Part shown: positions 7,279 to 15,870 of the stretch, in pieces
Layout of the letters: every line of letters begins with the position of its first letter
Position numbering within the stretch: position 1 is the first letter of the stretch
NCBI GenBank assembly: GCA_913058255.1
Contig: CAJXQU010000015.1
Span: 1-52,640, forward strand
Direction: 5' to 3'
DNA from: an uncultured Pseudomonadota bacterium
GTDB taxonomy: Bacteria; Pseudomonadota; Gammaproteobacteria; CAJXQU01
Length of the DNA stretch: 52,640 nucleotides
Position numbers and translations under genes: made by a program
The notes under the pieces: generated by a model
What the model saw: only the letters and a program-made list of their open reading frames with translations
Told to the model about the DNA's origin: nothing
Database searches by the model: none

Positions 7279-9152
7279 TAATCATCCATTATCGATAATG
7301 ATAAGTTATTATCACTGAAGCTAAAAGTCCGCTCTGATGTACTTTCAATATCACTAACAGGATCGGGTTCCATCAATTCTAATACAGGCATTTCAGCTGA
7401 ATCACTCTGTTCAGCTTCTAAGTGAGAAGATATTTCATCTTCGTCTACAATCTCAGTATCAAGATCAATCTCAGCAGAAATTCTCATCACTTCCTCTAGC
7501 GTCGTCATACCTTTTTGTGCAAATTCCAAAGCAACTACACCTAGAGGCTGATAGTTTTTTGAATGCTTTGCAGACTGAATAAATTTAGCATTATCCCCAG
7601 AAGCCAAAGCAAGAGCTAACTCTTCATCAATGGTTAATAATTCCTGCACGGCAATTCGACCTGAATAACCCGTTTGATGGCATTTTTGACAGCCTACCCC
7701 TGTAAAATATTGATGCTGTTCGCCACCCGATTTTTTTACCCAATTCTTTTCTGCAGTATTCGGTTCGTATTCAACACTACAACCATCGCACACCCGTCTG
7801 ACAAGTCGCTGCGCAATAATCGCCCGCAATGATGTTGCCAATAAATACCCTGGCGCGCCCATGTCCATTAAACGTGTCGCAGTGCTGATCGCATCGTTGG
7901 TATGCAGTGTCGATAGCACCATATGTCCTGTCATCGCTGCACGTAACCCAATCTGAACTGTCTCAGCATCACGCATTTCGCCGATGAGAACTACATCCGG
8001 ATCTTGTCGTAAAATTGTTCTTAAAACACGGGCAAATGTAAGATCAATTTCAGTATTAACTTGCACCTGATTGATCCGAGGAAGACGATATTCCACCGGA
8101 TCCTCGACAGTAATAATTTTAACTTCCGGTTTGTTTAATAATTTTAATGTGCTGTAAAGCGTCGTCGTTTTACCACTACCCGTTGGTCCTGTTACCAACA
8201 CCATGCCATTCGGAGCTCTGACCATAGATTCATAACGTTGTCGCATCGTATCGGGCATTCCAAGCGAACTAAGATCCGGTATACCTTCACTTTGATCCAG
8301 GATACGCATAACCGCCGACTCGCCATGATAAATAGGCATCGTTGATAATCGCACATCAATATTTCTTTTATGTACACGAAGACTAAATCGACCATCCTGA
8401 GGCAAACGTTTCTCAGAAATGTCCATACCAGCCATGAGCTTAAGCTTCACCACTAGAGCACTCGCAACACGTTTTTCTTTTATAATCTGTTCTTGTAAGA
8501 TCCCATCCACACGTTGGCGAATGCGCAGCACCGTTTCACCCGGTTCAATGTGAATATCAGATGCTCGTGCACGAATCGCATCTTCTAATAAAGACTGTAA
8601 TAATTTAACGACGGGAGCATCAGAATGATCAACACTTTCAGCTAATTCATTGAGATAATCATCATTAGCTGAAAGTTCATGTTGCAATTCTTCAGCAAAT
8701 CCAGAAATTTGTTCAGTTTGTCGATACGCCCTATCAAGTGAATTTAATAAATCAGATTCACGAACAACCGCGACGATCAAATTCTTTTTTAAAATTCGGG
8801 ATAGTTCGTCATAAGCAAAAATATTCGTTGGATCAGCCATCCCAACCAACACCGAATCTTCTTCATTACTCAAAGCCAAAACACGAAAACGTCGAGCGTG
8901 GATCTCAGGAATTAACTTAACAACTTCGGGCCTTAATGGGTATTGAGTTAAATCGATTAGCGGTACTTTCAACTGGGCCGACAAAAACCGTAGTAAATCA
9001 TCCTCGACCACATAGCCGCCTTCAATCAAAACTTTACCTAGCTTTTGCCCACTTGTCTTTTGTTGTGCTAAAGCATTATCTAATTGCTCTTGAGAAATGA
9101 TACTGTTCTCAACGAGCAGATCACCAAGGCGAATTCTCTTTCTTTGTGTCAC
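7278..9152 (-). CDS. mshE: MSHA-type pilus extension ATPase MshE with c-di-GMP-binding domain
   Basis: Hexameric secretion ATPase powering pilus assembly. The N-terminal MshEN domain (residues about 7-145) has the two repeated c-di-GMP-binding motifs: RLGDLLV...QLDNALAQQ at 8-31 and KLGKVLI...DLLRFLSAQ at 37-60. The ATPase part carries Walker A GPTGSGKTT (322-330), EDPVEYRL, Walker B region VVLIGEMRD, a STLHTND histidine box and a zinc-type tetracysteine (Cys 455, 458, 488, 491). After about residue 560 an acidic tail of some 60 residues follows, longer than I expect for MshE. Overlaps mshN by 4 bp and mshG by 1 bp. Binding of c-di-GMP by MshE is established for Vibrio; here it is inferred from the motifs. 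Confidence 0.95.
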   Translation of the reverse strand: MTQRKRIRLGDLLVENSIISQEQLDNALAQQKTSGQKLGKVLIEGGYVVEDDLLRFLSAQLKVPLIDLTQYPLRPEVVKLIPEIHARRFRVLALSNEEDSVLVGMADPTNIFAYDELSRILKKNLIVAVVRESDLLNSLDRAYRQTEQISGFAEELQHELSANDDYLNELAESVDHSDAPVVKLLQSLLEDAIRARASDIHIEPGETVLRIRQRVDGILQEQIIKEKRVASALVVKLKLMAGMDISEKRLPQDGRFSLRVHKRNIDVRLSTMPIYHGESAVMRILDQSEGIPDLSSLGMPDTMRQRYESMVRAPNGMVLVTGPTGSGKTTTLYSTLKLLNKPEVKIITVEDPVEYRLPRINQVQVNTEIDLTFARVLRTILRQDPDVVLIGEMRDAETVQIGLRAAMTGHMVLSTLHTNDAISTATRLMDMGAPGYLLATSLRAIIAQRLVRRVCDGCSVEYEPNTAEKNWVKKSGGEQHQYFTGVGCQKCHQTGYSGRIAVQELLTIDEELALALASGDNAKFIQSAKHSKNYQPLGVVALEFAQKGMTTLEEVMRISAEIDLDTEIVDEDEISSHLEAEQSDSAEMPVLELMEPDPVSDIESTSERTFSFSDNNLSLSIMDD

Positions 9153-10243
9153 AAACTTCCCCTGTTTTTTAAGTCGTTAATTCTTTGTGCGGCAAACTGT
9201 TTTAGAGCCACAGGCACACGTTCATCTAGCAATGACCATTCAAATGCTGAGAGGGCCTGTTTATTTTGTGATTTTGCCATTAACGAAATTCCAAGTCCTA
9301 ACCACCATTTTCCATTATTACTTTGTAGATTTAGAATTTTTTGATAAACCGCAATTGCTTGTTCGTGCTTGCCACTTTGCTGATATAAAGCCGCCATCAT
9401 AGAATGATATTCTGGATCAACACGATGATCTGGAGCCGCTTTATTTAAAATGTGTAAAGCCTGAAGAGGCTGTCCTTCATTTACCAATAAATGTGCAAGT
9501 GGTTGAGCAAGTCGTGCCTCATTAGGGTCGCCTATTAGACCTTTTTTATAGACATCTATTGCCGATTGCTTTTGTTTGTTTTCTAACAGTGTTGATGCAA
9601 GAAGCAACCTAGGTTCAAGCAAACTTTCATTCTGAACTAATATTTGTTGCAGCTCGCCAATAGCTTTAGCAATCAAACCCTGCCTCAATAATTGCTGAGC
9701 GTGTTGATATTTTGCATCTTGATTGTTAATCAGTTGCTCTGTGACTATTTTCTTTTGAAAAATTACTTTTTGTTTGGACAAGTCCAAGATTCGCTCATTT
9801 GCTGTTGCCTCAAACTCGACCTGTGTATTTTTGAGTTTAATTTCGGCCTGTGATTGAGTTTCGGCAACTGGCTTTATCGTTCTTTTTGTAGATGGAATTG
9901 CCACCTTAGTGGAACTTTCGATCGACGTAACCTTTGTTATTGGTTCAATCTCTGCTTGAATTTGAATAGGTTTTTCTGGCGCAACCAACGTTACTATGTC
10001 AGCGGGCTGACGAGTGGTATTTTGAGCAATACTTCGATCAGTTACTGGCAGTTGATCAACAAATTTTAAAACACTAACGATCGCTATCAAGACTAACAAA
10101 AAGTTAATCCAATATTTTTTCTTCACATTAGCATTGTCATGTATAGGAGGCAGATCGATACTCTTGATAATAGAGTAATCTTCAAAAAGGATAAGCCCTT
10201 TTCGATCAGCTTCCTCAGACATGACATCATTAACAAAACTCAT
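9149..10243 (-). CDS. mshN: MSHA biogenesis protein MshN, TPR-containing
   Basis: Bitopic membrane protein of 364 residues. A cytoplasmic N terminus of about 45 residues is followed by one hydrophobic segment (INFLLVLIAIVSVLKFV, about 47-63). A linker rich in Ala, Thr and Gln (about 70-180) comes next, then tetratricopeptide repeats over about 180-350 (AKAIGELQQIL, SAIDVYKKGL, QALHILNKA, QAIAVYQKIL). MshN is thought to act in the MSHA envelope complex; its exact role is not settled. It overlaps both neighbours (mshM upstream, mshE downstream) by 4 bp, which supports co-translation in the msh operon. Confidence 0.85.
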   Translation of the reverse strand: MSFVNDVMSEEADRKGLILFEDYSIIKSIDLPPIHDNANVKKKYWINFLLVLIAIVSVLKFVDQLPVTDRSIAQNTTRQPADIVTLVAPEKPIQIQAEIEPITKVTSIESSTKVAIPSTKRTIKPVAETQSQAEIKLKNTQVEFEATANERILDLSKQKVIFQKKIVTEQLINNQDAKYQHAQQLLRQGLIAKAIGELQQILVQNESLLEPRLLLASTLLENKQKQSAIDVYKKGLIGDPNEARLAQPLAHLLVNEGQPLQALHILNKAAPDHRVDPEYHSMMAALYQQSGKHEQAIAVYQKILNLQSNNGKWWLGLGISLMAKSQNKQALSAFEWSLLDERVPVALKQFAAQRINDLKNRGSL

Positions 10244-11184
10244 TTGATAAATGCCATAACGTCAGTCGAATTCATCGCCGCAGCAATCAAACCGATTAGC
10301 GCAAAACCGCCAAATGTTCCGTAAGCCCATCGCATCAATGTATCTCTTTTTCTTGAAGACTTTTCATGCCAGCGACGTGCATCATCAGTATCTTCAATTG
10401 AGACTCGCATGTGTTTGCGCGTAACGATGAGATCACCAATTCCATATGCCACAATCATAGCCTTGTGTGCAAGAATATTAACTAAGCGTGGTATTCCTCG
10501 ACTCGCGGCAAAAAGTAAATCGAGCGCATCTTCATCAAACAGATCGCCATCGGCATAACCCGCCACACTCAAACGATGATCTAAATAACGTTTCATCGCT
10601 TCACGATTTAAAGGCGTTAGGTCATAGGCGAATGTAATTCGTTGTCTAAGTTGTCTAACCGAAGGTTCAGATAGCACCTCATCAAGCTCTGGTTGCCCAA
10701 ATAAGATGACCTGAATAAGCTTTCGTTTTTCAGTTTCTAGATTCGTCAACAAACGTAATGTTTCAAGGGTCTCGATCGGCATTGCTTGTGCCTCATCCAA
10801 ACACAAGACAACACGTTTGCCTTCCTTACGCATTTTTAACAACGACCAGGTAATACGTTTTAACAACGCATGCTGTTTAATATTCGGCGTATAACGAATA
10901 CCGAGTTCATCGGCAATCGTTAAAAATAATGATTCTGGGGTTAAATATGGATTGGGCACATAAGCGGTGACATATTCATCACCGAGACTATGCAGTAATG
11001 CACGACATAAAAGCGTCTTTCCTGTACCAACTTCACCGGTAACTTTTAGAAAACCTTCTCCCATATCCAAAGCTACTTTCATGACGTTTAACGCGTCACG
11101 ATAACCTGAACGGTTCATAAAAAATGACGTGTCTGGGGTAATTCCAAAAGGTAGTGCTTTTAATCTAAAGTGTTGTAAATACAT
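10240..11184 (-). CDS. mshM: MSHA biogenesis ATPase MshM (ExeA/GspA-type AAA)
   Basis: AAA ATPase of the ExeA family, in MSHA systems associated with secretin or assembly-complex placement. The 314-residue protein has FRLKALPFGITPDTSFF at the N terminus, Walker A GEVGTGKTLLC, Walker B VVLCLDEAQ and sensor region VILFGQPEL. A hydrophobic segment lies near the C terminus (about 290-306). I use ATG 11184 because GAGAGGA sits 8 bp upstream; ATG 11202 has no ribosome-binding site. Unlike the rest of the msh cluster it is separated from its upstream neighbour (mshL) by about 160 bp, which contain a hairpin and a sigma-54-like promoter. Confidence 0.9.
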   Translation of the reverse strand: MYLQHFRLKALPFGITPDTSFFMNRSGYRDALNVMKVALDMGEGFLKVTGEVGTGKTLLCRALLHSLGDEYVTAYVPNPYLTPESLFLTIADELGIRYTPNIKQHALLKRITWSLLKMRKEGKRVVLCLDEAQAMPIETLETLRLLTNLETEKRKLIQVILFGQPELDEVLSEPSVRQLRQRITFAYDLTPLNREAMKRYLDHRLSVAGYADGDLFDEDALDLLFAASRGIPRLVNILAHKAMIVAYGIGDLIVTRKHMRVSIEDTDDARRWHEKSSRKRDTLMRWAYGTFGGFALIGLIAAAMNSTDVMAFIK

Positions 11185-11231
11185 AGTTCTTATCCTCTCC
11201 ATCCCTAAATGATATCTTTCTACTAAAGATT

Positions 11232-11249
11232 AAGCATTAGTCATGCCAA
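11232..11249 (-). promoter_or_regulatory. Candidate sigma-54 promoter for mshM-N-E-G
   Basis: On the minus strand the sequence TTGGCATGACTAATGCTT fits the sigma-54 consensus TTGGCAYG-N4-TTGCW with one clear mismatch and an exact GG-N10-GC spacing. The predicted transcript would begin near 11222, about 38 bp before the mshM start. Many pilus genes use RpoN, so the position is sensible. No enhancer-binding protein gene or site was recognised nearby. Confidence 0.4.
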
Positions 11250-11293
11250 TATTTATTTAGTCATAGAGGGAACGAAAGTTTAAAAGAATTTAT

Positions 11294-11334
11294 CTCAATA
11301 AACTTATTCTCATCATATTAATAAGCTTATTGAG
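11294..11334. terminator. Long AT-rich inverted repeat between mshL and mshM
   Basis: Two 15-base arms (11294-11308 and 11320-11334) pair with a single mismatch around an 11-base loop. The repeat lies 12 bp after the mshL stop. It lacks a clean T-run, so it may be a weak terminator, a processing or stability hairpin separating mshL from mshM, or a regulator-binding site. Confidence 0.45.
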
Positions 11335-11345
11335 TTCTCAAAAAA

Positions 11346-13115
11346 TTACTCAGGAATATTTGAAGGTTGTTTCCAATCGATAACATCTTGGCGTATTTCA
11401 TTCATATTGTTACGTGAATCACCAAGTGCGTTAGCCCAAGCACGCGAACTATCAGCAACGGTGGGCCTTAATAAAATGATTAATTCGCTTTTCGTTTTAG
11501 AACGAGCCTTATGTTTGAATAAATTTCCGAACAAAGGAATATTGCCCGCACCAGGTGTTTTCGCATCGCTATCATCGGTGCCATTTTGCATCAAACCACC
11601 AATCACAACGATCTGACCATCTTGTGCACGAATAATACTGTCAGACTCTCTGATAGTGCTTCTTGCTAACGGCAGATCTTGTTGCGCACCATTCACCGTC
11701 AATAATTTCTGCTGCTCTTGAACTCGGCTCACCGATGGGTGCACATGTAATGTGACGCTGTTATCTGCACTAATCTGCGGCGTTACATCTAATGCAATAC
11801 CTGAGAAAAATGGCGTCAATTCAATTTCTGCTGTTTGGTTTGTTCCACCACCACTACTAGATGAGTCTGAGGAAACACCCGTAACAAAAAATTCATCTCG
11901 CCCAACCTTAATAACAGCCTTCTGATTATTCATGGTAGAAATTCGAGGACTCGATAAAACTTGGACACTCCCCTGAGTTTCTAGTAACTCTATAAATGCA
12001 GAAAACTTACTGCCATTAACTGCCAGTGAAAACACACCACCAAAACTTGAAACTGGAAAGCTACCAATACCAACACCACGTTGGTCACTATAACCCGCAT
12101 CATTTTCCAACGATGTTCCACCACCCGTCACGCCTGCAGAAAATGATCCGGCCAAAGCTTGCCAGTTAACACCACTACGAAAGCTGTCGTTAAGTTCAAC
12201 CTCTAAAATTTTTGCTTCTAAAATAACTTGCCGTTGAGAGATAAGTTCTGCCGCTTTTAAATAACGTTCAACATCACGTAATTCATTCGGAATCGCTCTA
12301 ACGACGACCATACCTGATTGTGGGCTGATCACCACACTGCGGCCATCCTCACCACCGATAATAGATTGGACGGATAGGTTTATTTCATCCCAAAAACTCG
12401 TTAGTGGCTGCTGGGTTGTAACTTGTGTTCCCGTACTACTTGAGCCTGAAGACGAGCTACTACCAGAATCAGAACTACTGCCTGAACTAGATTCTCCACC
12501 ACCTGAGCTTCCAGAGTCAGCTAAGGTTCCTGAGCTAACGGATGTCGATGAGACACCTGATCGTTGTACATTTAAATAGTCAATCTGAAAAATTCTTGTC
12601 TCTAATGCATTGGGTAATACACGCAGACCATAACCTGTGCGCTCAAACTCATAGCCATATACATCACGTACAGCTCCCATGACTTCTGCGATGGTGACAT
12701 TCTTTAGGTTCAAAGAAATCGTTCCTTCTAGATCAGGATGAACCACAATATTGTAATTTGTACCTTCAACCAAGCTCATGTAAAACTGATCGGCAGGAAC
12801 ATTACTCACAGAAATATCAAAACGCTGACTATCTTTATTTGAAATTTTTTCAGCTCTAACCGGAAGCACTTCTTTTTGTATCACTGGCATCAAAGCCTTA
12901 CTAACCTCCGCTTGTGTCATCGTAGCTTGAGAAGTCTTTCCTTTAGCAGGAACATGATTTGCCCCTTCAGCTAAGATCTGATCCATCTCATCAATCGTAT
13001 CGACTCGCGGTGAAGTATTTTGACAACCTGAGATTAATAACCCTGAGATCGCTAACAGCATATGGACTGTAGAAAGTTTTTTTAATTTAGACATTTTCAT
13101 CATTTTTTCCATCAT
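11346..13115 (-). CDS. mshL: MSHA-type outer-membrane secretin MshL (lipoprotein)
   Basis: Multimeric outer-membrane channel for the pilus. The 589-residue precursor has a lipoprotein signal with lipobox LLISGC (Cys 31), a short secretin-TonB N-terminal domain near residues 110-160 (NLKNVTIAEVMGAV), and an N-domain with SVVISPQSGMVVVRAIP. The secretin domain ends in VVIGGLMQNGT, IPLFGNLFKHK and SELIILLRPTV. Residues about 200-240 form a low-complexity Ser/Gly linker inside the N-domain region. Several near-adjacent ATG codons exist; I chose 13115 because it overlaps the mshK stop as ATGA. Confidence 0.93.
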   Translation of the reverse strand: MMEKMMKMSKLKKLSTVHMLLAISGLLISGCQNTSPRVDTIDEMDQILAEGANHVPAKGKTSQATMTQAEVSKALMPVIQKEVLPVRAEKISNKDSQRFDISVSNVPADQFYMSLVEGTNYNIVVHPDLEGTISLNLKNVTIAEVMGAVRDVYGYEFERTGYGLRVLPNALETRIFQIDYLNVQRSGVSSTSVSSGTLADSGSSGGGESSSGSSSDSGSSSSSGSSSTGTQVTTQQPLTSFWDEINLSVQSIIGGEDGRSVVISPQSGMVVVRAIPNELRDVERYLKAAELISQRQVILEAKILEVELNDSFRSGVNWQALAGSFSAGVTGGGTSLENDAGYSDQRGVGIGSFPVSSFGGVFSLAVNGSKFSAFIELLETQGSVQVLSSPRISTMNNQKAVIKVGRDEFFVTGVSSDSSSSGGGTNQTAEIELTPFFSGIALDVTPQISADNSVTLHVHPSVSRVQEQQKLLTVNGAQQDLPLARSTIRESDSIIRAQDGQIVVIGGLMQNGTDDSDAKTPGAGNIPLFGNLFKHKARSKTKSELIILLRPTVADSSRAWANALGDSRNNMNEIRQDVIDWKQPSNIPE

Positions 13116-13495
13116 TTCGATGAGCGTTTTTTAATAGAGTCAGGTAACAAAGAAATTGTAAACAACTCTCCATTAGCCATCATTTCAACAGAGTATGCAA
13201 AAATCTTAAGTACCTTTGCTGATCCCACCGTTTGCCCTGTAGAGACAGTCTCACCATTGATAATAGCAATGCTTGATGACCTACCGATTTTCACTGCATG
13301 AAGCCGATACTCAATTTCTGGTTCAACCTCTTTCTGAGAGCTGATCGTATCTTGTTTATTATTAGTGCTACTTACAGTTGCCGGTGCTACATAGTCCGCT
13401 GGACGTGTTGGATCAATTAATTTTGTTGCAGCATGCGTTAAAATACTTGTACTAAATAACAAACCAAAACTAATACATTTCATATGTAGTTTCAT
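13112..13495 (-). CDS. mshK: MSHA biogenesis protein MshK
   Basis: Small periplasmic protein of 127 residues that resembles PilP/GspC-type partners of the secretin. It has a signal peptide (MKLHMKCISFGLLFSTSILTHA) with cleavage likely after THA, followed by the DPTRPADY motif typical of MshK. A small beta-rich domain (LHAVKIGRSSSIAIINGE) follows, which resembles the PilP/GspC HR fold. I chose ATG 13495, not the frame's first ATG at 13507, because it gives an ATGA overlap with the mshJ stop and has GGAG upstream. It also overlaps mshL by 4 bp. Confidence 0.85.
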   Translation of the reverse strand: MKLHMKCISFGLLFSTSILTHAATKLIDPTRPADYVAPATVSSTNNKQDTISSQKEVEPEIEYRLHAVKIGRSSSIAIINGETVSTGQTVGSAKVLKIFAYSVEMMANGELFTISLLPDSIKKRSSK

Positions 13496-14190
13496 ACGTC
13501 GATCCACTCCTCATCAAGACTTAATGTGTAGACTTTTATTACCGTATTTACATTCGGATATTCATCGATATTTAACTCAACGCTATCCCAGTAAAACTTC
13601 CAATGAAGCTCTTCAAGTGATTGTAAATATTCAAGCGTGTCAAGATAACTACCACTAAACTCCACTTGTAATCCATGACGCCAGGCTAACTGCTCCTCAA
13701 TAACTTCTGTTTTTTTCTGTTCTGTTAAAGACGCCTTATTTTTTTCTAGCTCTGGCTTTTCTATTCTCTCAGGAAACGGTTTAGCTCCCAATCCATCTAA
13801 ACGGCGGATCGTTAAACCTTCTGATTGTGTCAATACTGTTTCTAACACTTTAGCCATTTGATCGGGTGCTATTAAACTACTTGTAATTGCTAATAGCTTT
13901 TGATCAGTCTGTTCTAGTTGCGAAATGATGGATTCTAATCGTTGTCTATTTTTTATATAGAGAGGGCTTTGATCAGAATCGATCAAATCTTGAACCTGTT
14001 GTGAAAGCGTCATTACTTTCTGATTTTTTTCATCCAGTTCACTATTAAGCAACGCTTGTTTTTCTGCCATGGGCTGCATGAATGTGAAATCCCAGATGGC
14101 ATAGAGCACAACGCTTACGGCCAGTATGATTCCGACTCTTTCTTTTGCAGATAAATCATTAATGCGATTTTTAATTGTTAAGGAGCTCAT
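13492..14190 (-). CDS. mshJ: MSHA biogenesis protein MshJ (PilO-like)
   Basis: Bitopic inner-membrane protein of 232 residues, equivalent to PilO/GspM in the assembly platform. One N-terminal hydrophobic segment (about residues 19-36) is followed by a coiled coil (about 40-100, many Gln/Glu/Leu heptads) and a ferredoxin-like periplasmic domain with VEFSGSYLDTLEYLQSLE near residues 175-192, the usual PilO-type signature. The stop overlaps mshK and the start overlaps mshI2 by 4 bp each. Confidence 0.88.
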   Translation of the reverse strand: MSSLTIKNRINDLSAKERVGIILAVSVVLYAIWDFTFMQPMAEKQALLNSELDEKNQKVMTLSQQVQDLIDSDQSPLYIKNRQRLESIISQLEQTDQKLLAITSSLIAPDQMAKVLETVLTQSEGLTIRRLDGLGAKPFPERIEKPELEKNKASLTEQKKTEVIEEQLAWRHGLQVEFSGSYLDTLEYLQSLEELHWKFYWDSVELNIDEYPNVNTVIKVYTLSLDEEWIDV

Positions 14191-14852
14191 AATTTGACAT
14201 CCTCAAAAACAGGCACACTGCCATTTTCTGTTCTAAAAATAAAATCTATTTTCTCTGAATCTGAAGTGCTCTGAGAAACTGCTGAACTAATATTTTCTTT
14301 CTGACGTAGGTTTAACATCGCAAATGACTTTCCAGCAAAAATCTTTTCATTAGAAAGCTTTTGTAAATAAATAGGTGCTAACTCTGGCTTCAAAGAACTA
14401 CCAGTAATAGCAAGATCTTCACCGCCCCTATTGACAGAAAGCCCCGTTATCCATGCACCTTGCACATGCTGTCTTGACAACGCGACCATAAATTCAGAGA
14501 AACCATCAGTACTGCCATACTTTTGTTCGGTAAGTGATCCAAGCAGCTCTCTTCGTGTCTTCAGCTCTGTTTCTTTACCTTCTATTTCATCTTCTTTGAC
14601 AGCTTTATTTTTATTTTTATTATTTGCAATTGCTAGTGTCGATAGCTGTTCCATCATTGTGTCATTTTTAGCATTTAAGCCTGACACTTCTTCTTCTATG
14701 TGTTGGAGTTCCATCACTTTATTCCAGCTTAAACCTGCAATAACTCCAACAACGATAAAGATAGCAAACAAACAATTTGTGATCGTTAGAGTTTCTTTTT
14801 CAGGATGAAATTGTTCCTGATATAAATTTACTTTTTGTGCAATTAATTTCAT
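14187..14852 (-). CDS. PilN-like MSHA platform protein (second mshI-type gene)
   Basis: PilN/GspL-C-like bitopic inner-membrane protein of 221 residues. The N terminus contains KVNLYQEQF, the short motif by which PilN-type proteins dock to their PilM-type partner. A hydrophobic segment (about 26-44) and a charged coiled coil (about 50-100) follow, then a periplasmic domain (VQGAWITGLSVNRGGEDLAITG). In Vibrio-type msh operons this position is held by the second mshI-type gene. It is joined by 4-bp overlaps to mshI upstream and mshJ downstream. Confidence 0.85.
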   Translation of the reverse strand: MKLIAQKVNLYQEQFHPEKETLTITNCLFAIFIVVGVIAGLSWNKVMELQHIEEEVSGLNAKNDTMMEQLSTLAIANNKNKNKAVKEDEIEGKETELKTRRELLGSLTEQKYGSTDGFSEFMVALSRQHVQGAWITGLSVNRGGEDLAITGSSLKPELAPIYLQKLSNEKIFAGKSFAMLNLRQKENISSAVSQSTSDSEKIDFIFRTENGSVPVFEDVKL

Positions 14853-15811
14853 GAGGTTAACTCAGGTGGATTCAATGCAGCACCGATGGCAGGGATACAT
14901 AAAGCAACTTTTTCCCGATCCATGTTTGCATCCATTTCGAAAAGGTTTTCAAGATCAATATATCGCACTTGAATACCAAGTTGACTAGATAGATATTCTG
15001 TTAATCCCTCGACAGGTTTTATCAACGGTACCAACACGACACCAGAAACAGGTGGCTCATGATACTGGCTCTCGTAAAAATCCAGAGTACGTTGGATCTC
15101 AATAATCACAGTATCTAACCAACCTTCCATTTCAGCCGTCACAGCCTCGGAATATAAAGCACCAAATAATTTTTCAGATCCCGTTAAGTGACGTGTAAAA
15201 TACAACACACTCTCTTTTGTCAATGTAATTGATCCGCTGTGCATTCCCAGCCAAACCATTGCTACGCCTTGTTCATTTTCAGGCAAGTAGCTAGCAATAT
15301 TTCGCATTGCTAGCTCCATAATATCGATTGAACTGAGTTCAAACCCAGCCCCAAGCATCAGCTTAACTCGCTTAGCAATGACTTCTTCTTTGGCTACAAC
15401 TACGTACACCATATCGCCACTAGATTTTTGATCAGGTATGTCAAAAACATCGATAACAGCTTGCTCAACTGGAAACCCTATCAAGTCTTTAATTCGCCAG
15501 CGCATGGCTTCGATGACTTCATCTTTAGGAACATCAGGAACTTCAACCATGAGTAGTTGATAGGCTTCAGAATTCATCAAGCTTACACAACGAAGTTTTG
15601 CATACTCTTTAGTCTCAGAAATATTTTTCACCGTATCGATGAGTTCTGCTCGATTCTTGACAGGGTGATATTCGCATGACTCCAGTATTGGCAAACCCTT
15701 TTTATTAGGTTTAACAACGGCCGTAGCCACTGCATCGCCGGTTGGCCAAATTGATAAACAAGCGCTATTAATAGCTTTTGATTTAAAGCGATTTAGCATT
15801 TTAATTTCCAT
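14849..15811 (-). CDS. mshI: MSHA biogenesis protein MshI (PilM-like)
   Basis: Cytoplasmic actin-fold protein of about 320 residues, equivalent to PilM/GspL-N, which anchors the PilN-like partner. Visible features are the central MRWRIKDLIGFPVEQAV segment and VMVWLGMHSGSITLTKE-like strands (here VAMVWLGMHSGSITLTK, about residues 182-198), and a C-terminal VRYIDLENLFE. It is less conserved around the nucleotide site than the other PilM in this window (18777-19868). The start is uncertain: ATG 15811 has no ribosome-binding site, while ATG 15799 has GGA seven bases upstream. It is the first gene of the msh set, 59 bp after the upstream secretin gene. Confidence 0.85.
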   Translation of the reverse strand: MEIKMLNRFKSKAINSACLSIWPTGDAVATAVVKPNKKGLPILESCEYHPVKNRAELIDTVKNISETKEYAKLRCVSLMNSEAYQLLMVEVPDVPKDEVIEAMRWRIKDLIGFPVEQAVIDVFDIPDQKSSGDMVYVVVAKEEVIAKRVKLMLGAGFELSSIDIMELAMRNIASYLPENEQGVAMVWLGMHSGSITLTKESVLYFTRHLTGSEKLFGALYSEAVTAEMEGWLDTVIIEIQRTLDFYESQYHEPPVSGVVLVPLIKPVEGLTEYLSSQLGIQVRYIDLENLFEMDANMDREKVALCIPAIGAALNPPELTS

Positions 15812-15870
15812 ATAGATTTCATAATAAAGGTATCAAGCAATAAGCAAGCCATGTTTTTACAATCTGTTTG

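Noticed and set aside
14431-14808. Plus-strand open frame of 125 codons inside the PilN-like gene
   Set aside because: It is antisense to a clear platform gene and has no recognisable domain or ribosome-binding site.
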